DNA of 64,000 nucleotides from positions 5,512,839 to 5,576,838 of the forward strand of contig NC_134515.1 of NCBI RefSeq assembly GCF_027942865.1. Reading direction: 5' to 3'. This stretch comes from Odontesthes bonariensis (taxonomy: Eukaryota > Chordata > Actinopteri > Atheriniformes > Atherinopsidae). The position numbers and the translations under genes were made by a program. The notes beneath the pieces are model-generated. The model searched no databases and was not told where the DNA came from. It saw only the letters and a list, made by a program, of their open reading frames with translations. Of this stretch, positions 44,042 through 54,734 are shown piece after piece (position 1 is the first letter of the stretch; each line of letters opens with the position of its first letter).

Positions 44042-44551
44042 TTTAAATTAGGATGTTAGAGAGAAACCAGGAAGATTCTGGTAACATCAACATCCTCTTT
44101 ATTTGCAGACAAAACCCTTTTTGGAGAATCGAGAAATCTCAACTTAGAGTTGGAGACGAGACAAAAACACAATAAAGTGATTTAAAAGACACGTAATGAG
44201 GTCAATACACATTTATGAATGCAATATCACATGAAAAGTGCTACAATAAACACAAATAAGGGCATAAATGTACATTTAAAAATATGTGCTTCATGTGCTG
44301 ACACACCACTCCCTGCATTTGCTTTTACTTTAGACTTAAGTTTGGATCCTCTTCCTGTAAAAGGAGATTCTAAACAATTAAGAACAGCAATACATGAACT
44401 AACCCAATCAGGAATATAGTCAAATCATGAAGAGTATTTAAGTTAAAATTAGGACTGGGCAACGATTAAAAGTTTTAATCTAATTAATTGCATTTGTACG
44501 CAAAATCCAAAAATGAATCCAAAAGTAGCGTATAGCTTTTAGCATTTAGCT

Positions 44552-44857
44552 TTATTTTAAATGTGCTGCCATATGAATGAAAGTGCCATAACATTTGTTG
44601 GGCAAACACACTTTTAACATCAGCATCTTTCTGTAGTTTTTATGTAGAAGCCTCGCTCCACTGTCTGTTTCCTTGAATGACTTGCTGCTATCAGTTGTGT
44701 GTTTTGCCTTTAAGTGATATTTTAGACTGGAACTACTACGCTGAGAAGACAATTCAACTTGGCAGTGTTTACAGATGACTTTGGTTCTGTCGACTCCGCC
44801 GTCTGGAAGAACTTTAAAATGAAAATGGCCGAGTAAAAGTTCCGTACCCTTCTCCAT
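44552..44857 (-). CDS. BED-type zinc-finger protein of a hAT derivative, copy 3
   Basis: A third intact 101-codon ORF, differing from copy 2 at two residues in the C-terminal part (Cys-Leu-Pro-Asn instead of Tyr-Leu-His-Asn). Finger residues are unchanged. With copies 1 and 2 it shows that this truncated reading has stayed open in every visible family member. Confidence 0.68.
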   Translation of the reverse strand: MEKGTELLLGHFHFKVLPDGGVDRTKVICKHCQVELSSQRSSSSLKYHLKAKHTTDSSKSFKETDSGARLLHKNYRKMLMLKVCLPNKCYGTFIHMAAHLK

Positions 44858-44973
44858 GTTAGGTGGATCCGCCGATTACTTTCTTTTCCTGTTCCACAGC
44901 AGGCAGCAGCAGACTTTTACAAAATAAAAGCCTGTGAGCAACAGACTTTTACAAAATAAAAGCCTATAAAACA

Positions 44974-45167
44974 GGGGTGGTCCGTGGTGTAGTGGGTTGA
45001 GCAGGCGCCCCATGTACAGAGGCTATAGTCCTCGCTGCAGCTGGCCCCGGTTTGAGTCCCGCATCGGACGGCCCTGTGCTGCGTGTCGTTCCCCCTCTCT
45101 CTGCCCCCTGCTTCCTGTCTCTCTGAACTTTCCTATCCATTAAAGGCACAAAAGCCCCCCAAAAAAT
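44974..45167 (+). repeat. tRNA-derived SINE inside hAT copy 3
   Basis: Starts GGGGTGGTCCGTGGTGTAGT, has an A-box region GTAGTGGGTTGAGCAGG and B box GGTTTGAGTCCC, and ends ATTAAAGGCACAAAAGCCCC with an A-rich tail. It is the best preserved of the three SINEs of this family. Confidence 0.8.
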
Positions 45168-45290
45168 TATTATTTTTAAAATAAATAAATAAATAAAACT
45201 GTTAATGCGCAATAAAATAATTATCGGCGTTAAATAATCAATGCGTTAACGCGATAATAACAAGTTAACTCGCCCAGCCCTAGTTAAAAT

Positions 45291-46864
45291 CAACTTGAAG
45301 TCAATATTCTGGGTGCTTTATCCGTGTGAAGGCAGTCACAGCGCACTCATGATAACTAAAAGCCCTAAAAATAAAAACTGAATAAATTGTTCAGCATGTG
45401 TTTCATTTAGCCTTTGTGTTCATTTTTGTGAGCGTCAAGAAGTTACTAATTTAGTTAATACTTCTTTACTAAACCCCATATTTCCAGTTCAGACACTTTT
45501 ACTCTCAAACAGTCATCCTGGGAGTTGATTCTGAATCATGTGAAGCCACCTTTGTCACGTTTGGCTTTGATGAGCAGAAGATAACCACTAACCCACAGCT
45601 GCGGTCATTTAGCAGAAGTAGTGACGAAATGCAGACGTTTCAAGTCAATTTTTCTTGTCAATGCCATTTGTGCAGAACATACACAGAATTGAAATAGTGT
45701 TCTATTCCTATTCACAACGCCCACATTGAATCGCTTCACCTCCTTGTTGAAGTTCTGACTACCTGCATGTACGGCTCCAAGTTAAGTCCTTCACCCCCAC
45801 ACTATTTCAATGTTGTGCCACATGAACTCACCCACAGATTGCACATAGAGTGGAACACATAGAGTGGAACATTAACCCACAGATTGCACATAGAGTGGAA
45901 CATTAAACCCTAACCACGCCCCTGACCAGAGGGATGAAATGTGAAACGAGATGCAAAGCTTTGTCAGTTGAGCTGGCAGCCAGTTTAACCTGCTGGATCA
46001 CCATGGTAACTTATGTTAAGCTTTGTTTCAGACCGAAACAGCATTTAAATGCTGTCCAGCTCTGAAAGTTGATGTTTAACATGGTAACAACATCTAAAGT
46101 AAAATAATCGATGTTTCACAAACAGCAAAATCAATAACTTTAATGATTTTAAAAGTCAGTCAGCGGATCACAATTGGATGTTTATAAAACTTTGGCATTT
46201 CAAAAGTTAAATTAAATCATGAGAAAAGACAATATTCAGTGACCTTTCACTCAGTGGGGTTACACAGCACTGTAAAAATCTGATTAAGGGCTAAATTACA
46301 ATTAGACTGAGTTATTAAGTTCATGGAGACACCTTAATCTGAAAAGAGGTCAACAGGAAGTGGCTCTATTAGCAACAGCTGGAATGGGTACAGCACCACC
46401 TATCATACCGGGGTATGACACGCTTTGTGCCTCTGATCCCATTCATTCACCGCCAGATATCCAAGGAGAATTACCCTTGCTCAGATAAGGAGCATAACCC
46501 AACTATAGCTGTAATCTAATTAATCTCATCATGTAGACCCAGTGTGTGTTTAATCTCCAACTGACTGCTGAATTATGTCAACTGAGAACATTCAGTTAAA
46601 GCGTAATTACCTCCCAAACAAAACAGCTTTCCTTATAGATTAGAATGAGTGAAGCTGAGATGTAAAATGTTCGAATGAAAACGAGCAGAAGTCCCGAAGA
46701 GGCCGAAGACAGAATAGAAATAAACTAAAAGTAACGTTTTTACATACTGCAGTTCTGGTGTTTACACACCAAATAAGAGGGACAGTTATAGGCACATGTT
46801 CTATTAATATTATGGTCATTAATTCTGTATGCAGCAATTATTGTGCAGTGAGAATGTTAGTGCA
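45291..46864. other. non-coding stretch, nothing recognised
   Basis: No ORF above 65 codons and no exon pattern. A small local duplication (CACATAGAGTGGAACA repeated) lies at about 45840-45905. Confidence 0.4.
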
Positions 46865-46873
46865 GGTTTAACC

Positions 46874-47271
46874 TAGCCTGGCTGACGCGTCCACATCTCG
46901 ATGAGATGGTGGTCTGGGAACTAGGTGTGCATTTTCTCGTATTTGAGGCGTGGTTTACGAATGCCTAGAGCCGTTTATCGGGCGCTACGAATGTCTATCA
47001 AATGGCGTCTGGTTCTTCCCATGCTGCTTTGCGCGCGATTCATAGCCAATTGTATCACTTATACCAGATGACGTATGTAGAGCGACTGAAATTCAACGAG
47101 GAAGAAGAAGACGCTTTACTGTGTATGAGAAGACGATGGCGTTAATATGAGGGTAGAAGGCATATACCGTTGCGTAACGTTGTGTCCGCAAAAATAAGGG
47201 CGGTGGTTTCCAGGCTGCCTTTGCAGTGAGAATGAAATCACGCGCAAAGCAGCATGGGAATTCCCAGGCTA
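46874..47271. mobile_element. MITE with 9-bp (or 8-bp) target duplication
   Basis: The element starts TAGCCTGGCTGACGCG and ends AATTCCCAGGCTA, with GGTTTAACC on both sides (46865-46873 and 47272-47280). Because the ends read CTAGCC and GGCTAG the duplication may be 8 bp, as for hAT. It is GC-richer than its surroundings. The piece CCCATGCTGCTTTGCGCG occurs once directly (47017) and once reversed near the right end. Confidence 0.85.
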
Positions 47272-47280
47272 GGTTTAACC

Positions 47281-48586
47281 ACTATTTTGGTTTAAAATAC
47301 AACCTTTTGAAATACTGTTGTTCCTTCACAACCAGCAGCTGATCTGGCACATGATTAAATGTCACACTGGACTCGAGTGTTCATATAACTTAAAAAACTG
47401 CTGGAGGAAGTGTGACTTTCATTCACAGGACTTATCATGTGTTTGAAACCAGTTTGGAGTGGTTCATTTCTTTCCCTTTTTCATTTCCTGTTATCTTGCT
47501 GACCAAAAGAAACTAAACTACTATCAGAGCAGCAGAAAACATTGTGCTCTGGAATGGCATGAACTTGACCTTGAACACTGGATAATAAGAAATACTCAGA
47601 CTGACTGACTCTAAAGTCCTCCCAATGCATTCACCTCTGATGCCAAAGGGCCCCGACTGCACGCTGTGAGGCCTGCAGAGTGGAAAAGGGGTCTGAGTGG
47701 TGGAGTGACTCCTGCAGCAGAATGGGCATTTTAGCTCAGGTTAGCTTTAGCTTTAGCTTTAGCTAACCCTGTTATGTATAAACGCTTTACTGCAGCCAGC
47801 TTTCCTGTGTTGCTGTGAACTCTTATCTGACCTCTGCTGCTCTCGCTTATCAGCCTGTTGTGTGTTTCCGGCTGTTGAACACCACGTCTATCCATCACTT
47901 TTTCAGCCCCGCATGGTTTGTTTTGATAATCCTCCAAACACAGTTTTAATTTACTGAAAACACACCAAGATATGTTCCAACTGTACAAACTGGCTCACCT
48001 CACTGAAAATGAAAGCGTTGAAAGGCAAGAACAGGCGTCTGTAATGGAAGCTTCATATCTGTGGAACATTTATGGAAAAATGCTCCAGTCAAGCCAAACT
48101 GGGAGGATCAAATCTACCAAACTATGGAGGATCAAGACCTCAGAAAACCTGCACATATGACAAGTCAGCATGAATGTGCCACGTCAGCAAACTATCAGAG
48201 ACAAGTCAGCTTCTTTGTGCCATTTCTGCATCTATAAATATTAACCCACATTTCACTTCTCTATTCTTACTTCCTAACTGTTGAAAACCCCTTAAACAGA
48301 AAATAAAACAGCAGTTTTAAAGAGTATTCATGACCACAGGTTTGTCAGTAGATATAAACACAAAGTAACCTTCCTCTCCTCACTCTCACACATTTAGCCA
48401 AGGACAAAACAACCTCACTCAGCCCTCACACTGTTTAATATACTAAATAAATGAGAAAATTCATTCTGGAACAGGTTACTCTGTTCATACAACATGCATT
48501 TGACAAATACATTTTTTAAAATCATTTTAAAAAGAAGCAGACTGTTTAATAAGCCTTAAACACACAGAGTAATGCAGAGCTCTTAC
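47281..48586. other. non-coding stretch downstream of the orphan exon
   Basis: If 48587-48660 began a gene like A, its coding exons should follow here on the minus strand. I found no cysteine-rich, membrane or tail exon. A short (GCTTTA)n run lies at about 47742-47764. Confidence 0.45.
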
Positions 48587-48660
48587 CGTGGCCGGCGTAC
48601 AACAGAACTTTACTGAGTCACATGCTCAGTTGGAAATGTAACCCTCTGTGAGGAATAGTC
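48587..48660 (-). pseudogene. orphan TNFRSF14-like 5'UTR exon
   Basis: Homologous to the 5'UTR exons of gene A and relic B, with acceptor (TTTTTTTTTCAG) and donor (CACG then GTAAGAG) both intact. Flanking sequence such as GACAGCGATCAAGCC is also shared. No coding exons follow before gene A's own 5'UTR exon at 41.8 kb. It is either a relic whose coding part was deleted or an alternative first part for gene A. Confidence 0.65.
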
Positions 48661-48806
48661 CTGAAAAAAAAATTAGTTTCGTTTCATAAGCTCCTTTTAT
48701 GTAGCTGACAGCGATCAAGCCAACGAACGAAGCAAGTCCAGACCTGCTCCTCTAATGTCACTGACAGATATTAAACCCGCCCTCGTTAGTTAACCTCCTC
48801 CTTTCT

Positions 48807-49063
48807 GTGCTGTGCGCGCATACAATCAGTATTACGGTATTCACGCACAAGTTTCTTCTGATAGAATTTTATATTTGGTCAGAAAATTCCACTTTTAAGA
48901 AGGTCAAATATAATATTTACATGAATAAATATAAAGCAAACTCGTGTAATTGAGTTTATAACCTTAAAAGTGGAATTTTCTGGCCAAATGTAAAATTCTA
49001 TCAGCAGAAACTTGTGCACTCATATGTGAATACCGTAATACTAAATGTATGCGCGCACAACAC
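48807..49063. repeat. inverted repeat beside the orphan exon
   Basis: Arms of about 95 bp (GTGCTGTGCGCGCATAC...TTAAGAAGG and its reverse) surround about 60 bp. The left arm is the conserved upstream flank of the 5'UTR exon, so a promoter-side segment was copied in reverse. A similar reversed piece is upstream of gene A (about 42570-42606). Confidence 0.8.
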
Positions 49064-49745
49064 AAAAAGTAGGACTGGCTTTACTGTGTTAAAATAACGA
49101 AAAAAGAAAATATCTAAACAAAAAGTCAAACTAATCAAAAACACATGTTCGCTCCCCCCCTTCTCTACTCTAACTTAATTTTTCGCCCAGGCAGGTGCTG
49201 AATCAGGAAATGCAGCTCAGTCTGAGTCTGTTCATGCTGCCCTCAGGTGTGCAAACAATGAAAACACACCTCCAGGAAGTAAACCTCAAAGACGGAGATA
49301 TCAGTGGGCTTTGAAATAATAGAACAAAAGCACAAACTTTGTTGTGTAGAAGTCTTGGAGTTATGTGTAATAAATCAATCGGCCGGGGAGGGGAAAAGAC
49401 AATCCTCCCTTATCTTTACAAGAGCATTCCTTACCAGAAGCAAAGTCTGGGAGGCTGGCTTTCTGCCTAAACCGGCTGGGAACAAGAAGAGAGAAGCAAG
49501 CAGCGGATGTGCACTGCGAAGGCTCATCGTATCTGCAGCAGAAACATAAGACGTAAACAGCTCCAGAGCCAGAAATGGACAGATACGAACCTCTGAGCAA
49601 TAATCTTGTGTTTTTGTCCAACACATCTGCATAAAATGTCCCCTGACGTCACATTAGATGAATAATAATTACTATAAATGATAAGAACTGGGCAACAGTG
49701 GAAACCATAGACTAATAACCAAACACCAGCACATCCTCACATTGT

Positions 49746-49759
49746 CCACTAGGTGGCAG
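49746..49759 (+). promoter_or_regulatory. CTCF-like core motif
   Basis: CCACTAGGTGGCAG is a full match to the vertebrate CTCF core. It lies between the orphan exon and relic B. The other match (9424-9437) is in the opposite orientation. Confidence 0.5.
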
Positions 49760-49899
49760 TGTTTCCCAGAGGAACATTTTGTCAAAATAAATAGAAAAGG
49801 GAGCTCTCCTGTTATACTCTTGTTATAAATACAATAACAAATGTTTTTTTAAATATATACAAACGATGACATTTCAATATGAAATTTTAGCAGATTATT

Positions 49900-50090
49900 G
49901 CATGCATGTATGGTTGCAGTGCAGCATTATACAGTCTGATAATCCTTCTTTCACTTGGGGTGTAACAGTCTGCTGCTGAAGGCTCTCAGAGTCTGATGCA
50001 GAGGGTGGGAGGTGTTGTTTATGATGGCGGACAGTTTGACCAGAGCCCTCCTCTCCCCCACCACCTCTTTAGAGTCATGGGGTCTTATCC
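49900..50090 (-). mobile_element. LINE C-terminal fragment
   Basis: The minus strand reads VVGERRALVKLSAIINNTSH and PLHQTLRAFSSRLLHPK. The 'TSHPLH' motif resembles the C-terminal region of the LINE lineage at 2623-3062. It is short and ends at a stop. Confidence 0.45.
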
Positions 50091-50099
50091 CGCTCGAAG

Positions 50100-50136
50100 A
50101 CCCCCCCCTTGAACTTGGGAGGGGGGGGGGGGGACC
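50100..50136. repeat. C-run facing a long G-run
   Basis: A run of nine C's at about 50100-50110 is followed by about thirteen G's at 50122-50134, which can form a hairpin or G-quadruplex. Confidence 0.7.
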
Positions 50137-50550
50137 AAGCTGTCAACAAATGATTTACAACTCAAATAGTCATTTTTGAGCATTTTGGGCATTAACTGGC
50201 GTTCAAGTAGTTACTTTTGTAATACCCTATGGGCCAATAGTTTGCACTAAAAAGCCATTGTCGAATTATTTGAAATCACAATGGACATTGTTTTGTTTTT
50301 CCCCCACTGTCAAGGTGTAGCAAGAAACAATTTTTCTTATTTATGCAATTTAATCTTGTTTTTTTTTTTTTTCTTGTGCAGGGAAGAATCAAGGGAAGAG
50401 CCACTTTTACGACAACATACTATGCATTTCTACATATAAAACATCCCACAAAAATTGTCCCCCAATCCCAGCAGAAACTGTGCAGCCCAGCTAGACTCTG
50501 CCAGCAATAGAGCCAGTCAGGCCAACCCATGTCCCACCCACATATATCTT

Positions 50551-50712
50551 TGATAGTGGCTCGTGTAGTGGTAAGATTGCCCCCTTTCATATGACCTGGG
50601 TTCACATCCCCTGCATGACAAGTATTACCTCCAGTTGGAGTCCTGAGGCAAGACCCCCTTACTCTACCAGTGTGAGTAGCTTTGTATAAAAGCATCTGCC
50701 ATATAAATAAAC
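50551..50712 (+). repeat. tRNA-derived SINE with LINE-type tail
   Basis: A-box-like TAGTGGTAAGATTG, B-box-like GGGTTCACATCCC, a CAGTTGGAGTCCTGAGGCAAG body and the tail TTTGTATAAAAGCATCTGCC. The tail resembles the 3' end of the LINE at 51330-52397 (TTTTGGATAAAAGCGTCTGC), as expected for a SINE that borrows a LINE's machinery. Confidence 0.7.
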
Positions 50713-51329
50713 ATCTCAGATCTCTATGTGAAGCCTGCTTTAAGCTTAATAGGTTTATACAATCTGTTTATACAGGTCTGCTCAGGCTGCTGCCCCCGCG
50801 ACCCGATCCCCGGACAAGCGGAAGATGATGGATGGATGGATGGAGGTTTATACAATTTTCAATAAATAGATCTGGCCCCACAGATGGAATCTTTTAGACT
50901 TTTCCTCGTTGTCCCACCAGGTAAATGCACGAGCACAGATCAGTCCCTGACAGTCGAACCACGAAGAGACCTTCAGCTGCCACCGAGCACAGGAACACCA
51001 AAAGCTTCCAGGTGTAGGTCGACTTCCAGGCTGTTCCAGGCATCAGTGGGTGCAATAAATCCAACCGTGCCCCGGTCATAATGTGAACTGAAATGCATCC
51101 TGATCAGTGGTTGTTTGCACAAACTCAGATGCAGATTAGTTTAAAAATATATATATACTTTATTTAGTGCGACTCAAATTCAAACAGTCAACATGTTTTA
51201 AATGTAAAGGCCAACAGCTCTCCAGAAGAGATACCGACAAATCCCTTATGTCATATAGAAATAAATTATATTTTACATTCATTTATTACATTCAGCCAAA
51301 GGGCAAAATTATGTAATCGATCATGCCGC

Positions 51330-52397
51330 TTTGCATTGTTAAACATAAGAAAGATCGGGCCGTACCTAACCCAACACGCCCCCCAGCTCTTGGTGCAGGC
51401 TGTGCTCATCTCCCTCCTAACTGGTCTCCCAGCCTGTGCTGTAAAACCTCTGCAGATGCTCCAGAACGCAGCGGTGCATCTGGTCTTCGATCAGCCTAAA
51501 AGAGCGTCACCCCTCTGCTCATTGAGCTCCACTGGTTACCCTTAGCCGCCCGCATCTGATTCAAGTCACTGATGTTAGCCTACAGAGTGCTTAATGGAAC
51601 GGCTCCCATCTACCTGAATGCTCTCTCAAAGGCTGACGTCACGACTCGGTCACTCCGGTCGTTTAAAGGATTGTCGTCTAAGCGCCTACATCACGCTGAA
51701 GACCATCCAGACTCTGTTCATGTGTCGTTCCACGATGGTGGAATGACCTGCCGAGCGCTACCAGAACGGGGGCGTCCCTGAATATCTTCAACAAACTGTT
51801 GAAGACCCAGCTCTGCAGAGAGCATCTCCTTCCCTGTACTTCCCTCTATGCCTGCTCTCTATCTCTACCCTGTCACCCCATCAGCTTCCTTCTATGTAGC
51901 TTATTGTTAGCTTTGATGCTAGCTGTAATGTTGTACATTTTTTTCAATTGTAAGTCGTTTTGGATAAAAGCGTCTGTTGGAGCCATTTTCTATGTTTAAG
52001 TAATATATACATTCATGTGGTTAGATTTATATTTAGGATTAATATTCTATTTAGTCAAATAGAAGTTTACCTAGATACTAGGTACTGTGGTGCATTTTGA
52101 TTGGTTGCTGATTTAATATGAAAGCGTCAAGACGCATGAAGAACGTGAGTGGAGAAGCCGCGAGCCATAGGAGCATCACATTCTTTTGACCGTCTCGTAA
52201 CAGCTAATTATTTGGATATGAGTTAAGAATTCATCCTTTGTTTTGTATGACTTTAAGTTTCACTAAAGAAAGACATCAAACTGGACTATTGGATTCCGGA
52301 CTTTTATTTCTGTTATGGTCGCGTCCGAAAGTACTTCGAGGTTCAAAGCTAGTGAGTCACCGGCACTCACAGCGTCTGCTAAATGCATAAACATAAA
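51330..52397 (+). mobile_element. 5'-truncated LINE interrupted by a solo LTR
   Basis: The plus strand encodes LLTGLPACAVKPLQMLQNAA and later LMLAYRVLNGTAPIYLNAL, the C-terminal region of an L2/CR1-like polymerase, with frameshifts. It ends GTTTTGGATAAAAGCGTC, then the LTR, then TGCTAAATGCATAAAC. It sits in spacer B, while A and C lack it. Confidence 0.85.
51975..52371 (+). mobile_element. solo LTR with perfect 5-bp target duplication
   Basis: TGTTGGAGCC...CACTCACA (397 bp) is bounded by GCGTC on both sides (51970-51974 and 52372-52376), exactly within the LINE 3' tail. Its start matches the LTRs at 29650 and 40041. No internal region remains. Confidence 0.92.
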
Positions 52398-52894
52398 CAT
52401 GTTAGGGAGGGAGGTGTCAGAAACTGAACATGAGGAATAAACCACATGCAAACATCTATGACAAGCAACATCACGCTCAGCCCATAAAAATGTAATCAAT
52501 CATGAAATTCTTCAACCTTTGTACTTTTCTTACAAACCCTTGTGTTTTTCACCATAAATACATTTTATACAGAACATTTCACCAACTTTGTGCTGAATGG
52601 CTTTCAGTCCAAAACCTGGAGCAGCTCTAAAGTTGGTACATTAAGTCATCGATTAGCTTCTTCAGCAGTCACATGTCTCTTTATGGTACACATCTACTCT
52701 AAATTTGATGAGATGAACAAGCCGTGCAGATTTTAGTCTGAACAGTGAGATCACTGTGAGATGATGGTCCTGACTGTGGTGGAGCTGGAGAATCTGCTTA
52801 TTGATGTTTTATTCAGGACTCTGCAAAGACAATGTGCCAGCATCCAACTGCATTGTAACTGGATTCTAAAGCACATTTACTCTGCAGTGAACAT

Positions 52895-52998
52895 ATTCTC
52901 CATCCATCCATCATCTGCTGCTTCTCCGGGGGTCGGATTTTGGGGGCAGCAGCTTGAGCAGAGACGTCCCTGTCCCGGCCACATCCTCCAGCTCTTGA
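52895..52998. repeat. dispersed repeat with TCCATCCATCC start
   Basis: A common-looking teleost repeat (CTCCATCCATCCATCATC, then GGGGGCAGCAGCTTGAGCAG and CACATCCTCCAGCTC). Short related pieces occur at 59640-59680 and, reversed, at 50785-50850. Confidence 0.55.
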
Positions 52999-53039
52999 TG
53001 TTTTGACGTTTTATTCAGGACTCTGCAAAGACAAAGACA

Positions 53040-53576
53040 ATTCTATCCACTTTATTTATAAAGCACAGTTTAAATAAACACAAAGGTTTCCAAAGTGCTG
53101 TACAATAAAATAAATACAATAAAACATAATAAATAAATAGACTGTCAACCCCACCCCAAATAAAATATCTGTGAACATAAAATCAACAGCCTACGTAGTA
53201 TTAAAAGCCAAGGAAAAGAGGTGCGTTTTAAGAAGAGTTTTGAAATTAGACAGTGAGGAGGCCTGTCTAATGTGCAGTGGCAGTTTGTTCCATAAATTGG
53301 GAGCTGCAACCGAGAATGTTCGGTCCCCTCTGAGCTTCAGCCTGGTTTTGGGAACCCTCAGGAGCAGGTGGTCAGCTGACCGGAGGGATCGGCTGGGTGT
53401 GTAGGGGTGCAGGAGTTCAGAGAGGTACATGGGGGCAAGACCATTTAGGGATTTAAAAGCAAATAAAATAATTTTAAAATAAATTCTAAAATGGACAGGT
53501 AGCCAATGGAGTGAGGCTAAAATCGGTGAAATGTGCTCAAACTTTCTTGTGCCAGTTAAAAGACGCGCAGCTGCGA
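53040..53576 (-). mobile_element. L2-like LINE 3' end in spacer B
   Basis: The minus strand encodes [28 protein letters not shown]-type sequence and then FKSLNGLAPMYLSELLHPYT and LWNKLPLHIRQASSL, ending near 53191. The 3' tail AAATAAAGTGGATAG is at 53041-53056. It is 5'-truncated at about 53576, where gene-flank sequence (GAGACATCCCATCATTTAG) resumes. It is closely related to 59838-62572 but a separate insertion. Confidence 0.88.
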
Positions 53577-53609
53577 CACTGAGACATCCCATCATTTAGA
53601 CATCAGTCA

Positions 53610-53934
53610 TTAAACATATTCTGTCTCACCTTCTGCTGCTGGCCTCAAATTCTCCTTTTCTTCTTCTCCTTCTGAATTCACTAACAGTATTTGTAATGGT
53701 TCGACCTTTTTGGTTAAAAAAAGAAGCACATTAAATCATTTTTACTGGCTTCATAACATCGAGCTGATGACCGAACTGTTGCTGATTCAGAACAGACTGT
53801 TTAATAAGCCTTAAAAACACAGAGTGATGCAGAACTCTTACCGTGGATGGTGCAAAACAGAACTTTACTGCGTCACATGTTCAGTTAGTGTCGTCGGAAA
53901 CGTCAGCTTCTGTGAGGAACAGTTCTGAAAGAAA
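53610..53934 (-). pseudogene. TNFRSF14-like relic B: last exon fused to 5'UTR exon
   Basis: 53610-53705 is the last coding exon (32 codons, ending GETEYV and a stop), homologous to 36433-36534. Within 25 bp of it begins sequence matching the first intron of gene A just upstream of the 5'UTR exon (ATTAAATCATTTTTACTGGC). The 5'UTR exon itself is at 53842-53934 with splice sites intact. All cysteine-rich and membrane exons have been deleted, so no receptor can be made. Confidence 0.88.
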
Positions 53935-54722
53935 ATGTGGACATTTTATTCATTTTCTTTTCGTTTCATCTGAGAACGAAGCAACTCCAGACCTGCTCCT
54001 CTTGTGTAACTGACAGCGATCAAGCCCGCCCTCACAGTTTCATACAGTAAAGCCAGCCTCAAATTGGTCCATCCGGTTCGTCGTTCTCGGGGCAGCCAAG
54101 TTACAAAAATCGACTGGTGCACGACAATGCGCTGCGCCGTATTTTGAAAAGGCCTGTCATTTTGAGGTCACATATGATTTATACTGTTAAAGGGCTTAGA
54201 AAGCAACCAGTCCGGATATAAAACCCTTAAATGTTCAGCACATGTTTGAAACAGTGGGAGTACAGATACATAATAATAATAATAATGATAATAATAATAA
54301 TAATAAAGAAGAAGAAGAAAGAAGAAGAAGAAATATAACAACGTTTTTCTGAAAACTTACTAAAACTAACTGAACATCTCAAAACTCTTCAGCCCTACAA
54401 CAACATCTACATGGAGAAAAAAGGTCTGGATCTGTGTTATACGCGCAGTAATTTACGAAGTTCACGAAGCCAGGTTCACATACTACTTCTGCACAATATC
54501 ACTCATTAAAAACCAAACTTAGAACTATAAATTAGCTCAGTGGAGGACACAGAGAGAACTTCGCTGTTATTTGAGGAAAAAGAAGCATTAACTGTAATAA
54601 AGTGGAGAACACTCAGCACTCACCGCTTTTTGAACCACGAAAGTCTCACAGCTGGTTTGGAAATCTGAAATAATTCTGAGGTTGAAGGCTGAACGTAATC
54701 TACAATGAAGTTTCTCCTGTTG

Positions 54723-54734
54723 TGCGCATGCGCA
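54723..54734. promoter_or_regulatory. palindromic NRF1-type site (spacer C)
   Basis: TGCGCATGCGCA, as in spacer A. About 100 bp downstream on the minus strand this copy has a good donor (AAAGCG then GTGAGTGC), which in spacer A has changed to GTTAGTGT. Confidence 0.4.

Larger units (their letters stand above)
44450..45282 (-). mobile_element. BED-ORF hAT derivative, copy 3 (complete)
   Basis: Ends TAGGACTGGGC and GCCCAGCCCTA, with a perfect 8-bp duplication GTTAAAAT on both sides (44442-44449 and 45283-45290). It contains the BED ORF and the SINE in the same relative order as copy 1, with one full 32-bp unit. Confidence 0.92.
50726..53609. repeat. segmental duplication unit, spacer B (shortened)
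   Basis: Pieces at 50891-51110 and 52390-52880 align with 34764-35000 and 35165-36300 of spacer A and with the matching parts of spacer C. The distal two-thirds of the spacer is missing. LINE and LTR insertions (51330-52397 and 53040-53576) fill the gaps. Confidence 0.8.

Noticed and set aside
47281-48586. Hidden coding exons of a gene starting at the orphan 5'UTR exon
   Set aside because: I read the minus strand for the cysteine spacing and the membrane exon and found none.
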